A stretch of DNA of 64,000 nt from Bin5 sp009843665 (GTDB lineage Bacteria; Chloroflexota; Anaerolineae; Caldilineales; Caldilineaceae), in assembly GCA_965220285.1 (NCBI GenBank), contig OZ244818.1, positions 2,790,001 through 2,854,000 on the forward strand, written 5' to 3'. The notes under the pieces were generated by a model, which saw only the letters and a program-made list of their open reading frames with translations, did no database searches and was not told the DNA's origin. Shown piece by piece: positions 42,815 through 51,715 of the stretch; the stretch's first letter is position 1; each line of letters begins with the position of its first letter. Both the position numbers and the translations under genes were made by a program.

Positions 42815-45800
42815 ATGCCAAACTTCTACAAGACTTTGGACCACCTACGTGACCACTCGACCGATTCGGTCGGCATGGGGAGAGCATTTGAACGACTGAT
42901 GAAGACGGCTCTATCCAAGGAGCCGGGCATCTTGGGAGACCGCTTCAAACAGGTCTGGCTGTGGGGAGAGTGGCCCGACCGCTATGGCGGCGACACAGGT
43001 ATCGACTTAGTTGCGGAGGAAGAGGAAGGGGGCCTGTGTGCCATCCAGTGCAAATTCTTCGACCCCCACCGTCCTGTACCCAAAAGAGAGATTGACTCCT
43101 TCATATCGGCGTCGGACAATCCTAAATTCACATCGCGGATGATCGTAAACACTGGCGGCCCGATCCGTGGGAATACGCTGAGAACCCTCGACAACGGTTC
43201 CAAGCACTGTAGAGTGCTAGATGGGGAAGACTTGAACGGCTGGGACGTGGACTGGTGGAAATATGTGAACGATCCGGATAATCTACAATTTCCGGCTCGC
43301 GAACCCTACACGCCGCATCCCTACCAAAAAGATGCCATAGAGCGGGTGCTGGCCGGGTTCCAGGAACATGACCGCGGCCAGCTGGTCCTTCCTTGCGGCA
43401 CGGGTAAAACGGCAGTCACTCTCTGGATTGCAGAGAATCAAGTGGGACTGGGCGGACGTGTACTGTATTTAGTGCCCTCCATTGCACTAATGGCCCAGAC
43501 GATGCGGGAATGGAGTGCGCAAAAGAGCCTGCTCCTGCGATATATGGGTATCTGTTCGGATACGCGTGCTGGGCGCACGGATGAGGACGCTTCACTGTTG
43601 GAACTGGATTACCCCGTGACGACGGACATCGAAAAGATTCAAGAAGGTCTTCAAACCGAACGGCCTGAAGCTCTCTTGGTCGTCTTCTGCACTTACCAGT
43701 CCCTTCCTCTGGTGGCAACTGCTCAGGCCGAAGGCGCGCCTGCATTTGATCTGGTAATTTGTGATGAGGCCCATCGCACGACAGGGGTGGAGGAAATCGC
43801 CACTGTACAGAATGTTGAACAGAAGGTCTCCCCATTCCGCATAGTGCATGACAAAGACAGCATTCAAGCCCACAAGCGGCTCTACGCGACCGCAACCCCT
43901 CGCCTCTACACCGAGTCCGCCAGGGGGCGAGCGGCAGACCGGAACCTGGACATCTACTCGATGGACGACGAATCGATCTACGGCCCCGTCTTCTACAAAA
44001 TGGCCTTTTCCCAGGCCATCGAAGGCGGCTGGCTGACCGACTACAAAGTGATCATCCTCACGCTAAAGTCGGACCAGGTATCCGAAGCCCTAAACAATCT
44101 ATTGGCCGAAGAACAGGGTTCAGGATTGAACTTAGATGATGCGGTTAAGCTGCTCGGCTGCTGGGATGCTCTAGCCGATCCCGAAGGCGAGCTTTCCGAC
44201 CGCAATGTCACAGGCGATCAGCACAATCCCTTGCTGCGGGCTATTGCCTTCACAAATACGATCAAGGCGTCAAAAATGGTAGAGGCGCACTGGCAGAAGG
44301 TCGTGGACGCAGCACGGGAGCGAACGGACGTGGCACTACAGGCTGAGTTATTGCCGTTGGATGTTCAGCACGTGGACGGTACACAAAATTCGCTGGACCG
44401 GCAGCGCAAGCTGGCTTGGCTGAAAATGGGGGAAACAGATAACGGCCAAGTTTGCCGGGTGCTCTCCAATGCGCGCTGTCTGACGGAAGGAGTGGACGTA
44501 CCGGCATTGGACGCAGTACTGTTCCTGGCTCCGCGCAAGTCTCAGGTGGACGTGGTGCAAGCTGTCGGCCGCGTCATGCGACTCGCGGAAGACAAACAGA
44601 TGGGATACATCATCCTGCCCGTGGTGATCAGTCAGGACGATGACCCCGACAAAGCCCTTAACGACAACAAGACATTTCAAGTAGTTTGGAGTGTGCTGCG
44701 CGCACTGCGCAGCCACGACGACCGTTTTGATCTGGAAATCAACTCACTCGACCTGAACAAGACTCCTACTGAACGCATAAAGATCATCAGCGGCGATGAC
44801 GAAGAAGATAACGGCCAAAGCCGGGATCAAATTCCACAATTGCCCCTGGGTCTAGTGTACAAAATCCCGCCCGGTGCCATCTACGCCCGCATCGTAGAAA
44901 AGTGCGGCGACCGCAAGTATTGGCCCCAGTGGGCTGCGGACGTGGCACAAATTGCCGACCGCATACGCGTTCGCGTTACCGGCTTACTGCGAAGCCCGAA
45001 GAGGATCACCCTGCGAGAAGAATTTCACTCTTTTCTAGCCGATCTACAACAGACTCTTAATCCATCCTTGCAGGAGGATGACTTGGTGGCAATGGTGGCC
45101 CAACACCTGATCACTGGGCCAGTGTTTCAGGCACTCTTCGCCGACTATGACTTCGTGGGCAGTAATCCTGTCTCCCGTGCCCTTTCCCGTCTGGTGGAAC
45201 TGCTGGAAGCTGAAGGTCTGGAGAGCGAAACCCGCAAATTGAAGCCCTTTTACGACACTGTGCGCACTCGGGCCCAGGCCCTAGACAACGCTGAGGCGCG
45301 ACAGAAGGTGTTGCTCGAACTGTACGAGCGTTTTTTCAAGGTAGCTCTCAAGAAGGAGGCCGAACGCCTAGGCATCGTCTACACGCCTATTGAAGTTGTA
45401 GATTTCATCCTACACTCGGCGGACCACGCCCTACAGCAGCACTTCGGGCGGCGACTCACTAGCGAAAACGTACACATCCTCGACCCGTTCACCGGCACCG
45501 GCACCTTTATCGTGCGCCTTTTGCAGAACCCGGAACTGATCCGGGACGAGGACTTGATTCGCAAGTTTCAGTCGGAACTGCACGCTAATGAGATTGTGCT
45601 GTTGGCCTACTACATCGCCGCTATCAACATTGAGGAGACCTACCACGGTCGACGCGGCATGGAGACGAAGTACGCACCTTTTGAAGGGATCGTGTTCACC
45701 GACACTTTTACTCTGGGAGAGGGGCAGGGCCAGTTTGCCCAGGCCCTGCCGGTCAACAGTAAACGGGTGGAAAAGCAGCAGAATTGGGACATCACTGTGA

Positions 45801-47614
45801 TTGTGGGCAATCCGCCATATTCCGTGGGGCAGAAGAGTGCTTTGGACGAGAATCCGAATATATCCTACCCGCATTTGGAGGATCGGGTAAGAACGACCTA
45901 TGTCTCACGGAGTACTACTACCATTCAGGTTTCCCTCTATGACAGTTACAAACTGGCGATCCGTTGGGCTAGTGATCGTATTGAGGGTCAAGGGGTCATC
46001 GCCTTTGTAACCAACGGCTCTTTCATTGATGGTAATGCCGAATCCGGCCTGCGCGCCTGTCTGGTAGAGGAGTTTTCCCATTTGTATGTGTTCAATTTGA
46101 GGGGGAACGCAAGAACATCGGGGGAACGGCGACGGCGGGAGAAGGACAACGTCTTCGGGCAAGGGACACGCACGCCAGTGGCAATCATGGTGTTGGTGCG
46201 CGATCCCGCGCACAAAGGTGAATGCCAAGTTCACTATAAGGACATCGGAGACTATCTCTCACGGAAGGACAAACTGCGAATCATCAGGCAGAACGGCTCC
46301 ATTGCCGGTATCTCAGATTGGCAGCAAGTTGTCCCGGACAAGCACCACGACTGGCTGAATCAACGCGATCCAACGTATCAAGGGTTTATTCCTATTGGTA
46401 GCAAAGAAGGCAAACGACAAAAGACACTAACTTCATACGTTGCATTCAAATACTACTCCCGCGGAATTTGCACAAATGGAGACGTATGGATATGGAATTT
46501 TGAACATTCTTTATTGAGGCAGAATGTTGTTTCCTTAATCTCCTACTATCAGGAACAGCGACAACGTGTCAATGAAGGCGAATTGAGTTTTGAAGAGGCT
46601 ACCCGCAATAATAATCCGGGCCGCATACGCTGGCATGATGGTCTCAAAAGGCGTCTGGAACGTAATCAAGACATAAGGCTCCAAAATGATTCCCTGCGCT
46701 TAGGTATGTATCGCCCCTTTGTTAAGCAGAGTGTTTGCTTTGATAGTCAGTTGGTCTGGAGTGCCTATTTCCTTCCCTCAATGTTCCCTTCTTCGTCCAC
46801 GCCAAATCAAGTCATCGGGGTTACGGGACGTGGAGCCACTGCACCATTCTCTTCATTCATTGCCGACTTAATTCCTGACCTTGAACTGGTATCAAAGGCT
46901 CAATGGTTCTCCCGCTGGCGCTACGAACCCCATCACCCAGACAGACCGGATGCCTGGGTTCGGGACGGCGATGAGGGTATGGAGAACATTCCCGGCTACC
47001 GACGTGTAGACAACATCACGAACTGGTGCCTGCAACAGTTCCGTGACCAATATCCCGACTCACATATCGCCAAGGACGACATCTGGTACTACATATACGG
47101 CCTACTGCATGCCTCCGATTATCGCGAGAAGTACCGTGCGGACCTGTCCAAAGACCTGCCCCGCATCCCTTTCACTTCGGACTTCGGAGCGTTTCGGGAC
47201 GCCGGGGCGCAACTGGCAGCCCTGCACTTGGGCTATGAAACCTGTCCTGAGTACGAACTGCAGCTAGAAATCGGCCCTGGTTCTAATCCCTATCGACTGG
47301 ACACGAAACCCATGCAGTGGGGCGGCACCCGCAAGGAGCCGGATCGTTCCGTTTTGCACGTCACCCAGTCCATCACTCTGCAAGGTATCCCTGACACAGC
47401 ACATCAGTACGTGGTCAACGGACGCACGCCGCTCGAATGGGCAGTGGACCGGCTTCGCATCCGCGCGGATGAGCCCAGTGGCATCGTCAACGACCCTAAC
47501 GCTTGGTTCGCTGAAGACCCGTCCGAACTGGTCGCCCATCTCAAACGTCTAGTGCACGTGAGCGTAGAGACGACTCGCATTGTGGACGGTTTGCCTCAAG
47601 CGTTGACGGAATAG
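42815..47614 (+). CDS. Type ISP restriction-modification enzyme (LlaGI/LlaBIII-like)
   Basis: 1,599 residues, the usual size for single-chain type ISP enzymes. Order: an Mrr-like nuclease with GIDLVA (D64) and AIQCK (Q78, K80); a superfamily 2 helicase with PCGTGKT at 193-199, DEAH at 317-320 and a C-terminal lobe with QAVGRVMR; a coupler; an N6-adenine methylase with DPFTGTGTF near 890 and NPPY at 999-1002; and a C-terminal target-recognition region. The enzyme methylates its own asymmetric sites and, when unmodified sites are met, translocates on DNA and cuts between converging enzymes. It is the main cargo of the IS1595-type transposon. All key motifs are intact, so it is probably functional phage defence. 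Confidence 0.93.
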   Translation: MPNFYKTLDHLRDHSTDSVGMGRAFERLMKTALSKEPGILGDRFKQVWLWGEWPDRYGGDTGIDLVAEEEEGGLCAIQCKFFDPHRPVPKREIDSFISASDNPKFTSRMIVNTGGPIRGNTLRTLDNGSKHCRVLDGEDLNGWDVDWWKYVNDPDNLQFPAREPYTPHPYQKDAIERVLAGFQEHDRGQLVLPCGTGKTAVTLWIAENQVGLGGRVLYLVPSIALMAQTMREWSAQKSLLLRYMGICSDTRAGRTDEDASLLELDYPVTTDIEKIQEGLQTERPEALLVVFCTYQSLPLVATAQAEGAPAFDLVICDEAHRTTGVEEIATVQNVEQKVSPFRIVHDKDSIQAHKRLYATATPRLYTESARGRAADRNLDIYSMDDESIYGPVFYKMAFSQAIEGGWLTDYKVIILTLKSDQVSEALNNLLAEEQGSGLNLDDAVKLLGCWDALADPEGELSDRNVTGDQHNPLLRAIAFTNTIKASKMVEAHWQKVVDAARERTDVALQAELLPLDVQHVDGTQNSLDRQRKLAWLKMGETDNGQVCRVLSNARCLTEGVDVPALDAVLFLAPRKSQVDVVQAVGRVMRLAEDKQMGYIILPVVISQDDDPDKALNDNKTFQVVWSVLRALRSHDDRFDLEINSLDLNKTPTERIKIISGDDEEDNGQSRDQIPQLPLGLVYKIPPGAIYARIVEKCGDRKYWPQWAADVAQIADRIRVRVTGLLRSPKRITLREEFHSFLADLQQTLNPSLQEDDLVAMVAQHLITGPVFQALFADYDFVGSNPVSRALSRLVELLEAEGLESETRKLKPFYDTVRTRAQALDNAEARQKVLLELYERFFKVALKKEAERLGIVYTPIEVVDFILHSADHALQQHFGRRLTSENVHILDPFTGTGTFIVRLLQNPELIRDEDLIRKFQSELHANEIVLLAYYIAAINIEETYHGRRGMETKYAPFEGIVFTDTFTLGEGQGQFAQALPVNSKRVEKQQNWDITVIVGNPPYSVGQKSALDENPNISYPHLEDRVRTTYVSRSTTTIQVSLYDSYKLAIRWASDRIEGQGVIAFVTNGSFIDGNAESGLRACLVEEFSHLYVFNLRGNARTSGERRRREKDNVFGQGTRTPVAIMVLVRDPAHKGECQVHYKDIGDYLSRKDKLRIIRQNGSIAGISDWQQVVPDKHHDWLNQRDPTYQGFIPIGSKEGKRQKTLTSYVAFKYYSRGICTNGDVWIWNFEHSLLRQNVVSLISYYQEQRQRVNEGELSFEEATRNNNPGRIRWHDGLKRRLERNQDIRLQNDSLRLGMYRPFVKQSVCFDSQLVWSAYFLPSMFPSSSTPNQVIGVTGRGATAPFSSFIADLIPDLELVSKAQWFSRWRYEPHHPDRPDAWVRDGDEGMENIPGYRRVDNITNWCLQQFRDQYPDSHIAKDDIWYYIYGLLHASDYREKYRADLSKDLPRIPFTSDFGAFRDAGAQLAALHLGYETCPEYELQLEIGPGSNPYRLDTKPMQWGGTRKEPDRSVLHVTQSITLQGIPDTAHQYVVNGRTPLEWAVDRLRIRADEPSGIVNDPNAWFAEDPSELVAHLKRLVHVSVETTRIVDGLPQALTE

Positions 47615-47836
47615 CACCTGCGGCTCTTGAGTAGAGAGATTGTAATCCTCCGTTGACTCCCCTTGGCTGGGACCCCTTCTTGTAGTAGCATTCCAGCAAC
47701 CACAGCAAATCGAATCAGTTCTTACGTCTTGTGAATTTGGATGACTGGGGGGCATTGCGCCCCCTTGTTGGACGTTAGGCTGATCGGTTTGCTGTGGTGG
47801 CTACCAGTCATCTATCTTCACCAAGGGGGCACCACA
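47615..47836. other. Gap within transposon cargo
   Basis: About 220 bases with no gene. There is no clear terminator after the restriction-modification gene. A CAAGGGGGCACC ribosome site lies at the right end before the ATG at 47837. Confidence 0.4.
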
Positions 47837-48499
47837 ATGCAGTCCAGAAACAAGGTCATCGGCGTCGGTTCGGTAATCGTTCTCCTGTTCGTGTTTGGCG
47901 TATCACTTTTGCAGGCACAAGAAGAAGGGCAAGAAGTCACTTTGCAAGAATACATGGAACAAGTCATGGCACTTGTTCTTGAATCACGAGAGATTGTCAG
48001 GGAACTTGCGGAAGTGGCGGCGGAAAAAAGTGAAGTGCGAGCACTCGAAACTCGTGTTGCGGCATTGGAGACAGCGATGCCTTGGCCTACAGCGACTCCG
48101 ACCGTAACGCCATCTCCGACACCGATTCCCGATGAGGCGCGTAACTTTGCCCATAAGTTGGCGGTGGACGATCACGCCGGGCTTTGGAGCAACCTTTCTG
48201 ACATGAGTGAAGACGAACAGACCAGGATTGTTAATGTCTACCAAGACTATTTTGTGAAGACTTCTGACGTGTGCAACCTTGAGTTTGCCGAAACCTACGA
48301 ACTCTTGCAAAAATATGCAGAGCCAATTGACTGGTATAGTCCTCAAGCACTGGAAAGAAGGTTGCGGAACATGGGGATGCCCCTTGCTGGTTGGCGGTTC
48401 GACTTTATTGCACGTATCGCGACAAACTCTACTGTGCAAGGCCTGGTTAGAGGTCGTGGTGGTTGTGATAGCTATCTGGAATGGTATACCAGTGGATAG
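47837..48499 (+). CDS. Secreted coiled-coil protein of unknown function (cargo)
   Basis: 220 residues from the ATG at 47837, which follows AAGGGGGC and yields a signal peptide (MQSRNKVIGVGSVIVLLFVF... ending LQAQ). Residues about 35-80 are a heptad-rich coiled coil (VRELAEVAAEKSEVRALETRV). A TATPTVTPSPTP linker follows, then a mostly helical globular domain with three cysteines (SDVCNLEF, GGCDSYLEW). I do not recognise the family. The architecture (signal, coiled coil, small domain) resembles the gene at 61033-61641. Its presence in mobile cargo next to a restriction system may be incidental. Confidence 0.7.
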   Translation: MQSRNKVIGVGSVIVLLFVFGVSLLQAQEEGQEVTLQEYMEQVMALVLESREIVRELAEVAAEKSEVRALETRVAALETAMPWPTATPTVTPSPTPIPDEARNFAHKLAVDDHAGLWSNLSDMSEDEQTRIVNVYQDYFVKTSDVCNLEFAETYELLQKYAEPIDWYSPQALERRLRNMGMPLAGWRFDFIARIATNSTVQGLVRGRGGCDSYLEWYTSG

Positions 48500-48566
48500 T
48501 TGTCCAATCAGACTAAACAGATGGAGCAAGTTACTATAGTCCGCGAAGTGAAAGTAGGAGGATCAC

Positions 48567-48597
48567 AAACCCGGCCATTTGGCCGGGTTTTCTCTTT
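48567..48597 (+). terminator. Rho-independent terminator
   Basis: A perfect stem AAACCCGGCC (48567-48576) with GGCCGGGTTT (48581-48590) and a 4-nt loop, followed by TCTCTTT. It ends the transcript of the secreted cargo protein. Confidence 0.92.
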
Positions 48598-48768
48598 GCA
48601 ATGAACACTCGATAGAGTAGAATGACATAGGAAAACATTCGTGTCATGTACCGCACGAAACGTGTTGAAACCGAACCCAGCAGCAGGGGAATCCAAGATA
48701 CGGACTGGATGACTTAGCTCTACGCTCTATGAGATTATCCCCCTCTGAGATGTACTAAGGAACCACAA

Positions 48769-48948
48769 ATGACCAAGACCAAAAAGAATCAAGGCAAGAA
48801 ACAAAGGAAATTAGATTACGTTGGAACGACAAAGGCTGAGGGCAAAGAGAACGCGGAGAAACCATTAAAGATCGACGACACACCACTCAATGTTGCCCGT
48901 TCCTTCTTCGGTATCCGGTCGGACAAGTTTGATAAGTCTCAGTCATAA
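48769..48948 (+). CDS. Small basic hypothetical protein (59 aa)
   Basis: A 59-residue frame starting MTKTKKNQGKKQRKLDYVGT after a CTAAGGAACC site and ending FFGIRSDKFDKSQS. It is highly charged with a lysine-rich N-terminus. The composition and start look genuine, but there is no recognisable family. It is embedded in transposon cargo with lower GC than the host DNA. It may be a small nucleic-acid-binding or accessory protein. Confidence 0.5.
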   Translation: MTKTKKNQGKKQRKLDYVGTTKAEGKENAEKPLKIDDTPLNVARSFFGIRSDKFDKSQS

Positions 48949-49238
48949 GGCTTGTTGAATTGAAACAGATTATTCGAGGGAATGAGTAGTTGCGGTCTAA
49001 CTATTAGTGAACATTTGTTCAAACCTATACACACCGGAGAAGGCAGTATCCAAAAAACATCTGTTCTTTAGCAGCGACTTGTCAGCAATCAACTTTGTGG
49101 GGGTAGATCAAAAACGTCAAGGGGTGCATCCCAGATTTGGGGTGGTCCAGATAAGCGGGCTTCTGATTACAGTGTAACTCTACAGAGGTAGCCTGAAACT
49201 CACCCCCATTTTGGGATGCACCCACGTCAAGATGGGTC
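48949..49238. repeat. Gap containing a MITE-like inverted repeat
   Basis: No gene is seen. Two imperfect arms, 49122-49144 and 49201-49223, each contain GGGTGCATCCCA on opposite strands and lie about 56 bp apart. They could form a large hairpin or be the ends of a small non-autonomous element. The promoter of the DUF2442 gene starts 15 bp after the right arm. Confidence 0.6.
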
Positions 49239-49267
49239 TTGACATTACTCTGGGAGTCGAGTAAAAT
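49239..49267 (+). promoter_or_regulatory. Promoter of the DUF2442/DUF4160 pair
   Basis: TTGACA at 49239-49244 and TAAAAT at 49262-49267 with a 17-bp spacer, 48 bp before the start codon at 49316. Confidence 0.82.
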
Positions 49268-49315
49268 TTGCATATAAGAGTCGGGAGATAGCCAATATAC
49301 TTACGGAGAGACATT

Positions 49316-49630
49316 GTGACGACTCAAGTAAAACAACTGGAGGCACCTCTATATCAAGAGGGATACAATGTTCCCTGGATTGTAAGTATTGAGCCTCTAG
49401 CGAATTACAGAATCCAACTTCGGTACTCCGACGGAATTGAAGGAGAAGTCGATGTGTCCCACTGTGTGGGCACTGAACTCTTTTCCGAATGGAATGAACC
49501 AGGCGCATTCGAGCAGGTACGAATTGGTGACTATGGTGAGGTATGGTGGTCAGACATGGCGAGTTTTTGCCCTGACGCTATGTATTTGAAATTGACAGGA
49601 AAATCTTTCGACCAGATCATAGAGCGGTAA
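49316..49630 (+). CDS. DUF2442 domain-containing protein
   Basis: 104 residues beginning with GTG after ACGGAGAGAC. The core IVSIEPLANYRIQLRYSDGIEGEVDVS is the DUF2442 signature, followed by VRIGDYGEVWWSDMASFCPDAMYLKL. DUF2442 genes usually neighbour a DUF4160 gene, as here 5 bp downstream; the pair is proposed to be a toxin-antitoxin-like module with DUF2442 on the partner side. Biochemical proof for this gene is lacking. Confidence 0.85.
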   Translation: MTTQVKQLEAPLYQEGYNVPWIVSIEPLANYRIQLRYSDGIEGEVDVSHCVGTELFSEWNEPGAFEQVRIGDYGEVWWSDMASFCPDAMYLKLTGKSFDQIIER

Positions 49631-49635
49631 AGTGC

Positions 49636-49899
49636 ATGGTAGAAATCGCCAGGTTAGACAAGTATGACATTAAGTACTCTATCTTCCCTGACGAACCTCA
49701 CAAACTTCCACACTGCCACGCCATCCATAAACACAAGAAAGCAACGATTGATCTTGAATCAATCGAGATCATTATAGGTTGCCTTGGCCCATCCCCAAGG
49801 AAGCGCGCCTTGGAATTTGTACGAACGCATCAACAAGAATTCTTAAGGGCGTGGGAACTTGTGCAATGTCACAGAGACCCCGGCAAAATTGTAGCCTGA
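49636..49899 (+). CDS. DUF4160 domain-containing protein
   Basis: 87 residues. It carries the DUF4160 pattern: IKYSIFPDEPHKLPHCHAIHKHKKATIDLES with histidines in HCHAIH, then EFVRTHQQEFLRAWEL. It is usually found directly beside DUF2442, as here. A toxin-like role is suspected for the family but not shown. Start: ATG at 49636, only 5 bp after the previous stop, so translation is coupled. Confidence 0.85.
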   Translation: MVEIARLDKYDIKYSIFPDEPHKLPHCHAIHKHKKATIDLESIEIIIGCLGPSPRKRALEFVRTHQQEFLRAWELVQCHRDPGKIVA

Positions 49900-50001
49900 A
49901 ACTCGTAAGCAAATTCGATCAGTTCGCCCTCGAATCGTAAACTGGTTGGCCTAGCACGTTAGCCTCATTCCATTAGCATGTTACCCATCAAGGAGACAGA
50001 A

Positions 50002-50568
50002 ATGACTGAACAAAGCAACGTAGCCTTGTCTAACTATGCCCCTCCAACTATGCTGTACTACAAGGAGGTTGAATCCGCTGCCCGAATTCTTAAATGTGGC
50101 GTGCCAGACTTAATTGTGTGGATTGCCAGCACGGAAAGGAACTCCCTTGAAAATGCAGCAAGCATCTGCTGCAATTCAACAGAAATGCAGCGAGCAGCTT
50201 GTGATATCGCTCGCTATCAAAGGAATCATCTTCTTCTAAAAGAGGTTGTGGACGCACTAAATGACGCTCGTCAAACACAAGAGTGGCAATCGAACAACCC
50301 GTTTCCCATGAACCTCTGTACAGTACATTTGTATAAGTATGACTATGAACTGGCAACGCAAATCAAAGATTGCGCCGAACCTGATCTATTAGTGATTTTA
50401 GACAGAGGGTGGGCAAGACTAAAGGAGGTGCGAGAAGCATGTGACGAACATCCAGTCGTACAACAAGAGGCTTCTAAGTTCATGTGGATTCGTAACAGGA
50501 CTGGCAAAACTCTTGAATTAGCCGATGCTATTTCCCAGATGAAGAACACCCCCGAAACACCCAAATAA
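50002..50568 (+). CDS. Hypothetical cargo protein (188 aa)
   Basis: 188 residues from the ATG at 50002, which follows CAAGGAGACAG; an in-frame ATG 24 bp earlier has no such site. Two similar halves are visible: YKEVESAARILKCGVPDLIVWIAS in the first and YKYDYELATQIKDCAEPDLLVILD in the second, suggesting an internal duplication of a helical module. It is soluble, with no signal or TM. I do not recognise the family. Its neighbours are small unknown genes of the transposon. Confidence 0.65.
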   Translation: MTEQSNVALSNYAPPTMLYYKEVESAARILKCGVPDLIVWIASTERNSLENAASICCNSTEMQRAACDIARYQRNHLLLKEVVDALNDARQTQEWQSNNPFPMNLCTVHLYKYDYELATQIKDCAEPDLLVILDRGWARLKEVREACDEHPVVQQEASKFMWIRNRTGKTLELADAISQMKNTPETPK

Positions 50569-50598
50569 CCCCGCCTCAAAGTCGGAGTTAGTGAAAGA

Positions 50599-50742
50599 AT
50601 GATGAAGAATAAGAGAAGAAATTCCCCAAGAAATGCAAATAAGCCCCGCAAGAAAGAGGTTCATGTTGATGGATACTGGAAAACCTTAAAGGATGGAAGT
50701 CGCACTTTTGTGCCTTCTTATTGCCGCAGGAAGCCTAGATAA
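50599..50742 (+). CDS. Small basic hypothetical protein (47 aa)
   Basis: 47 residues starting MMKNKRRNSPRNANKPRK, with the core VDGYWKTLKDGSRTFVPSY and ending CRRKPR. Very basic N-terminus. The YWKTLKDGSRTFVPSY part resembles short repeats in small unknown phage- or plasmid-borne proteins. It begins 30 bp after the 188-residue gene. Support is limited to composition and spacing. Confidence 0.5.
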   Translation: MMKNKRRNSPRNANKPRKKEVHVDGYWKTLKDGSRTFVPSYCRRKPR

Positions 50743-50794
50743 AAGGACAGTGTGAATAGATAGAGATTAGGAAAGGAAAAGAAGAAAGATTGCC

Positions 50795-51106
50795 ATGATA
50801 AATAGAGGAACCTACCACATTGTTCACTATCATGCCCAGTATTTCACAAAAAGAGTTGGGGGGCGGAAAGAGGAATTTATTAGGTCAGTATGCGGCAAAG
50901 AACTGCCTAGACATAGTAATAATTCTTGCAACATATCTATTGCGAATCCTGATTGGAACTACGATTGGTGCCATGATTGCGTTAGAGCTTTCCCCTGGAC
51001 TGAAGATGGGAGAAAGGCTTGGTTGACTAAAGGGATAGAAACTATGGATGAATCGTCGTGGAGAGAATGGATAGAGTCGCCTGTTGGTGAGTACGCAAAC
51101 CCCTGA
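50795..51106 (+). CDS. Hypothetical cargo protein with cysteine pairs (103 aa)
   Basis: 103 residues, MINRGTYHIVHYHAQYF at the start. Cysteines and histidines are spaced as CGKELPRHSNNSCNISI and WCHDCVRAF, which could bind a metal. It is Trp-rich toward the end. There is no signal and no recognised domain. A strong terminator follows at 51151-51180, then the right transposon end. Start uncertain; an AGGAAAAGAAG stretch lies upstream. Confidence 0.6.
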   Translation: MINRGTYHIVHYHAQYFTKRVGGRKEEFIRSVCGKELPRHSNNSCNISIANPDWNYDWCHDCVRAFPWTEDGRKAWLTKGIETMDESSWREWIESPVGEYANP

Positions 51107-51150
51107 TTGTCAGCCCCCGACTGGCATTAAATGGTAAGCTACTTCAACCC

Positions 51151-51180
51151 AAAGTGACCGTTCCCGGTCACTTTTTTAAT
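51151..51180 (+). terminator. Rho-independent terminator at the right end of the transposon
   Basis: A perfect stem AAAGTGACCG (51151-51160) with CGGTCACTTT (51165-51174) and a 4-nt loop, followed by TTTAATTTC. It stands 25 bp before the right inverted repeat and stops cargo transcription from leaving the element. Confidence 0.95.
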
Positions 51181-51265
51181 TTCTTCGCTTTTCTCATTCC
51201 CTCTCCAATGTGACTAAAGTATATAATCCCCAAATCGAAGGGTCAATACCTGTATAGGAGAGGGA

Positions 51266-51340
51266 TCAGGCCGAGGGCGAATCCTGCTTTATCGTCGATT
51301 GCATCGAGGCATACGTCCTCTGAATCTCATCTTCCGCCCA
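51266..51340 (-). pseudogene. Displaced C-terminal fragment of the MarR gene
   Basis: Reading on the minus strand from 51340 to the TGA at 51266-51268 gives WAEDEIQRTYASMQSTI and then KQDSPSA. It is in frame with the MarR codons that stop at the other IS border when one CCCA copy is removed. The fragment is 24 residues long and ends 27 bp from the transposon's target repeat, so the transposon inserted just after this gene. Confidence 0.88.
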
Positions 51341-51404
51341 TGACCTGCCCCCCAAGAACTGGTCCAGGTATAATGTTAGTAATGGGCCGTAGAAAGGGGG
51401 AAAG

Positions 51405-51683
51405 ATGGCGAAGAAGAGACATACGCCGGAGCAGGTGATCAACAAGCTGAGAGAAGCTGAGGTGGCGATAGCCGAGGGCAGCACAGTGGCTGAGGCCGCC
51501 CGCCGAATAGGCGTGACCGACCAGACTTTCTACCGCTGGCGCAGCGAGTACGGGGGTCTCAGGATCGACCAGGCCAGGCGTCTGAAGCGTCTGGAGTTGG
51601 AGAACAGCCGCCTGAAGAGAGCGGTGGCGGATCTGACGCTGGACAACCAGATATTGAGGGAGGCGTCTGAGGGAAACTTCTGA
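51405..51683 (+). CDS. IS3-family transposase OrfA, copy 2
   Basis: 92 residues with an HTH (AEAARRIGVTDQTFYRWRSEYGG) and a leucine-zipper-like tail, identical to copy 1. It ends GNF and TGA at 51681. The OrfB frame is -1 relative to it and open across this region, so programmed frameshifting to an OrfAB fusion is likely. Within the host MarR locus this gene runs antisense to MarR. Confidence 0.93.
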   Translation: MAKKRHTPEQVINKLREAEVAIAEGSTVAEAARRIGVTDQTFYRWRSEYGGLRIDQARRLKRLELENSRLKRAVADLTLDNQILREASEGNF

Positions 51684-51715
51684 GTCCTTCACGTCGTCGC
51701 GAGTGTGTCGACCAC

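Larger units (their letters stand above)
41247..51239. mobile_element. IS1595-type transposon with restriction-modification cargo (TIRs 41255-51231)
   Basis: Perfect 27-bp inverted repeats, starting GGGGATTATATACTTT, lie at 41255-41281 and 51205-51231. They are flanked by an 8-bp direct repeat AAATCGAA at 41247-41254 and 51232-51239. IS1595-family elements make 8-bp duplications, and the frame just inside the left end (41369) is the N-terminus of an IS1595 transposase. The 9,977-bp element includes a later IS3 insertion (41527-42755). Cargo: a type ISP restriction-modification gene, a secreted protein, a DUF2442/DUF4160 pair and four small unknown genes. With its transposase broken, it can move only with help in trans. 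Confidence 0.88.
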
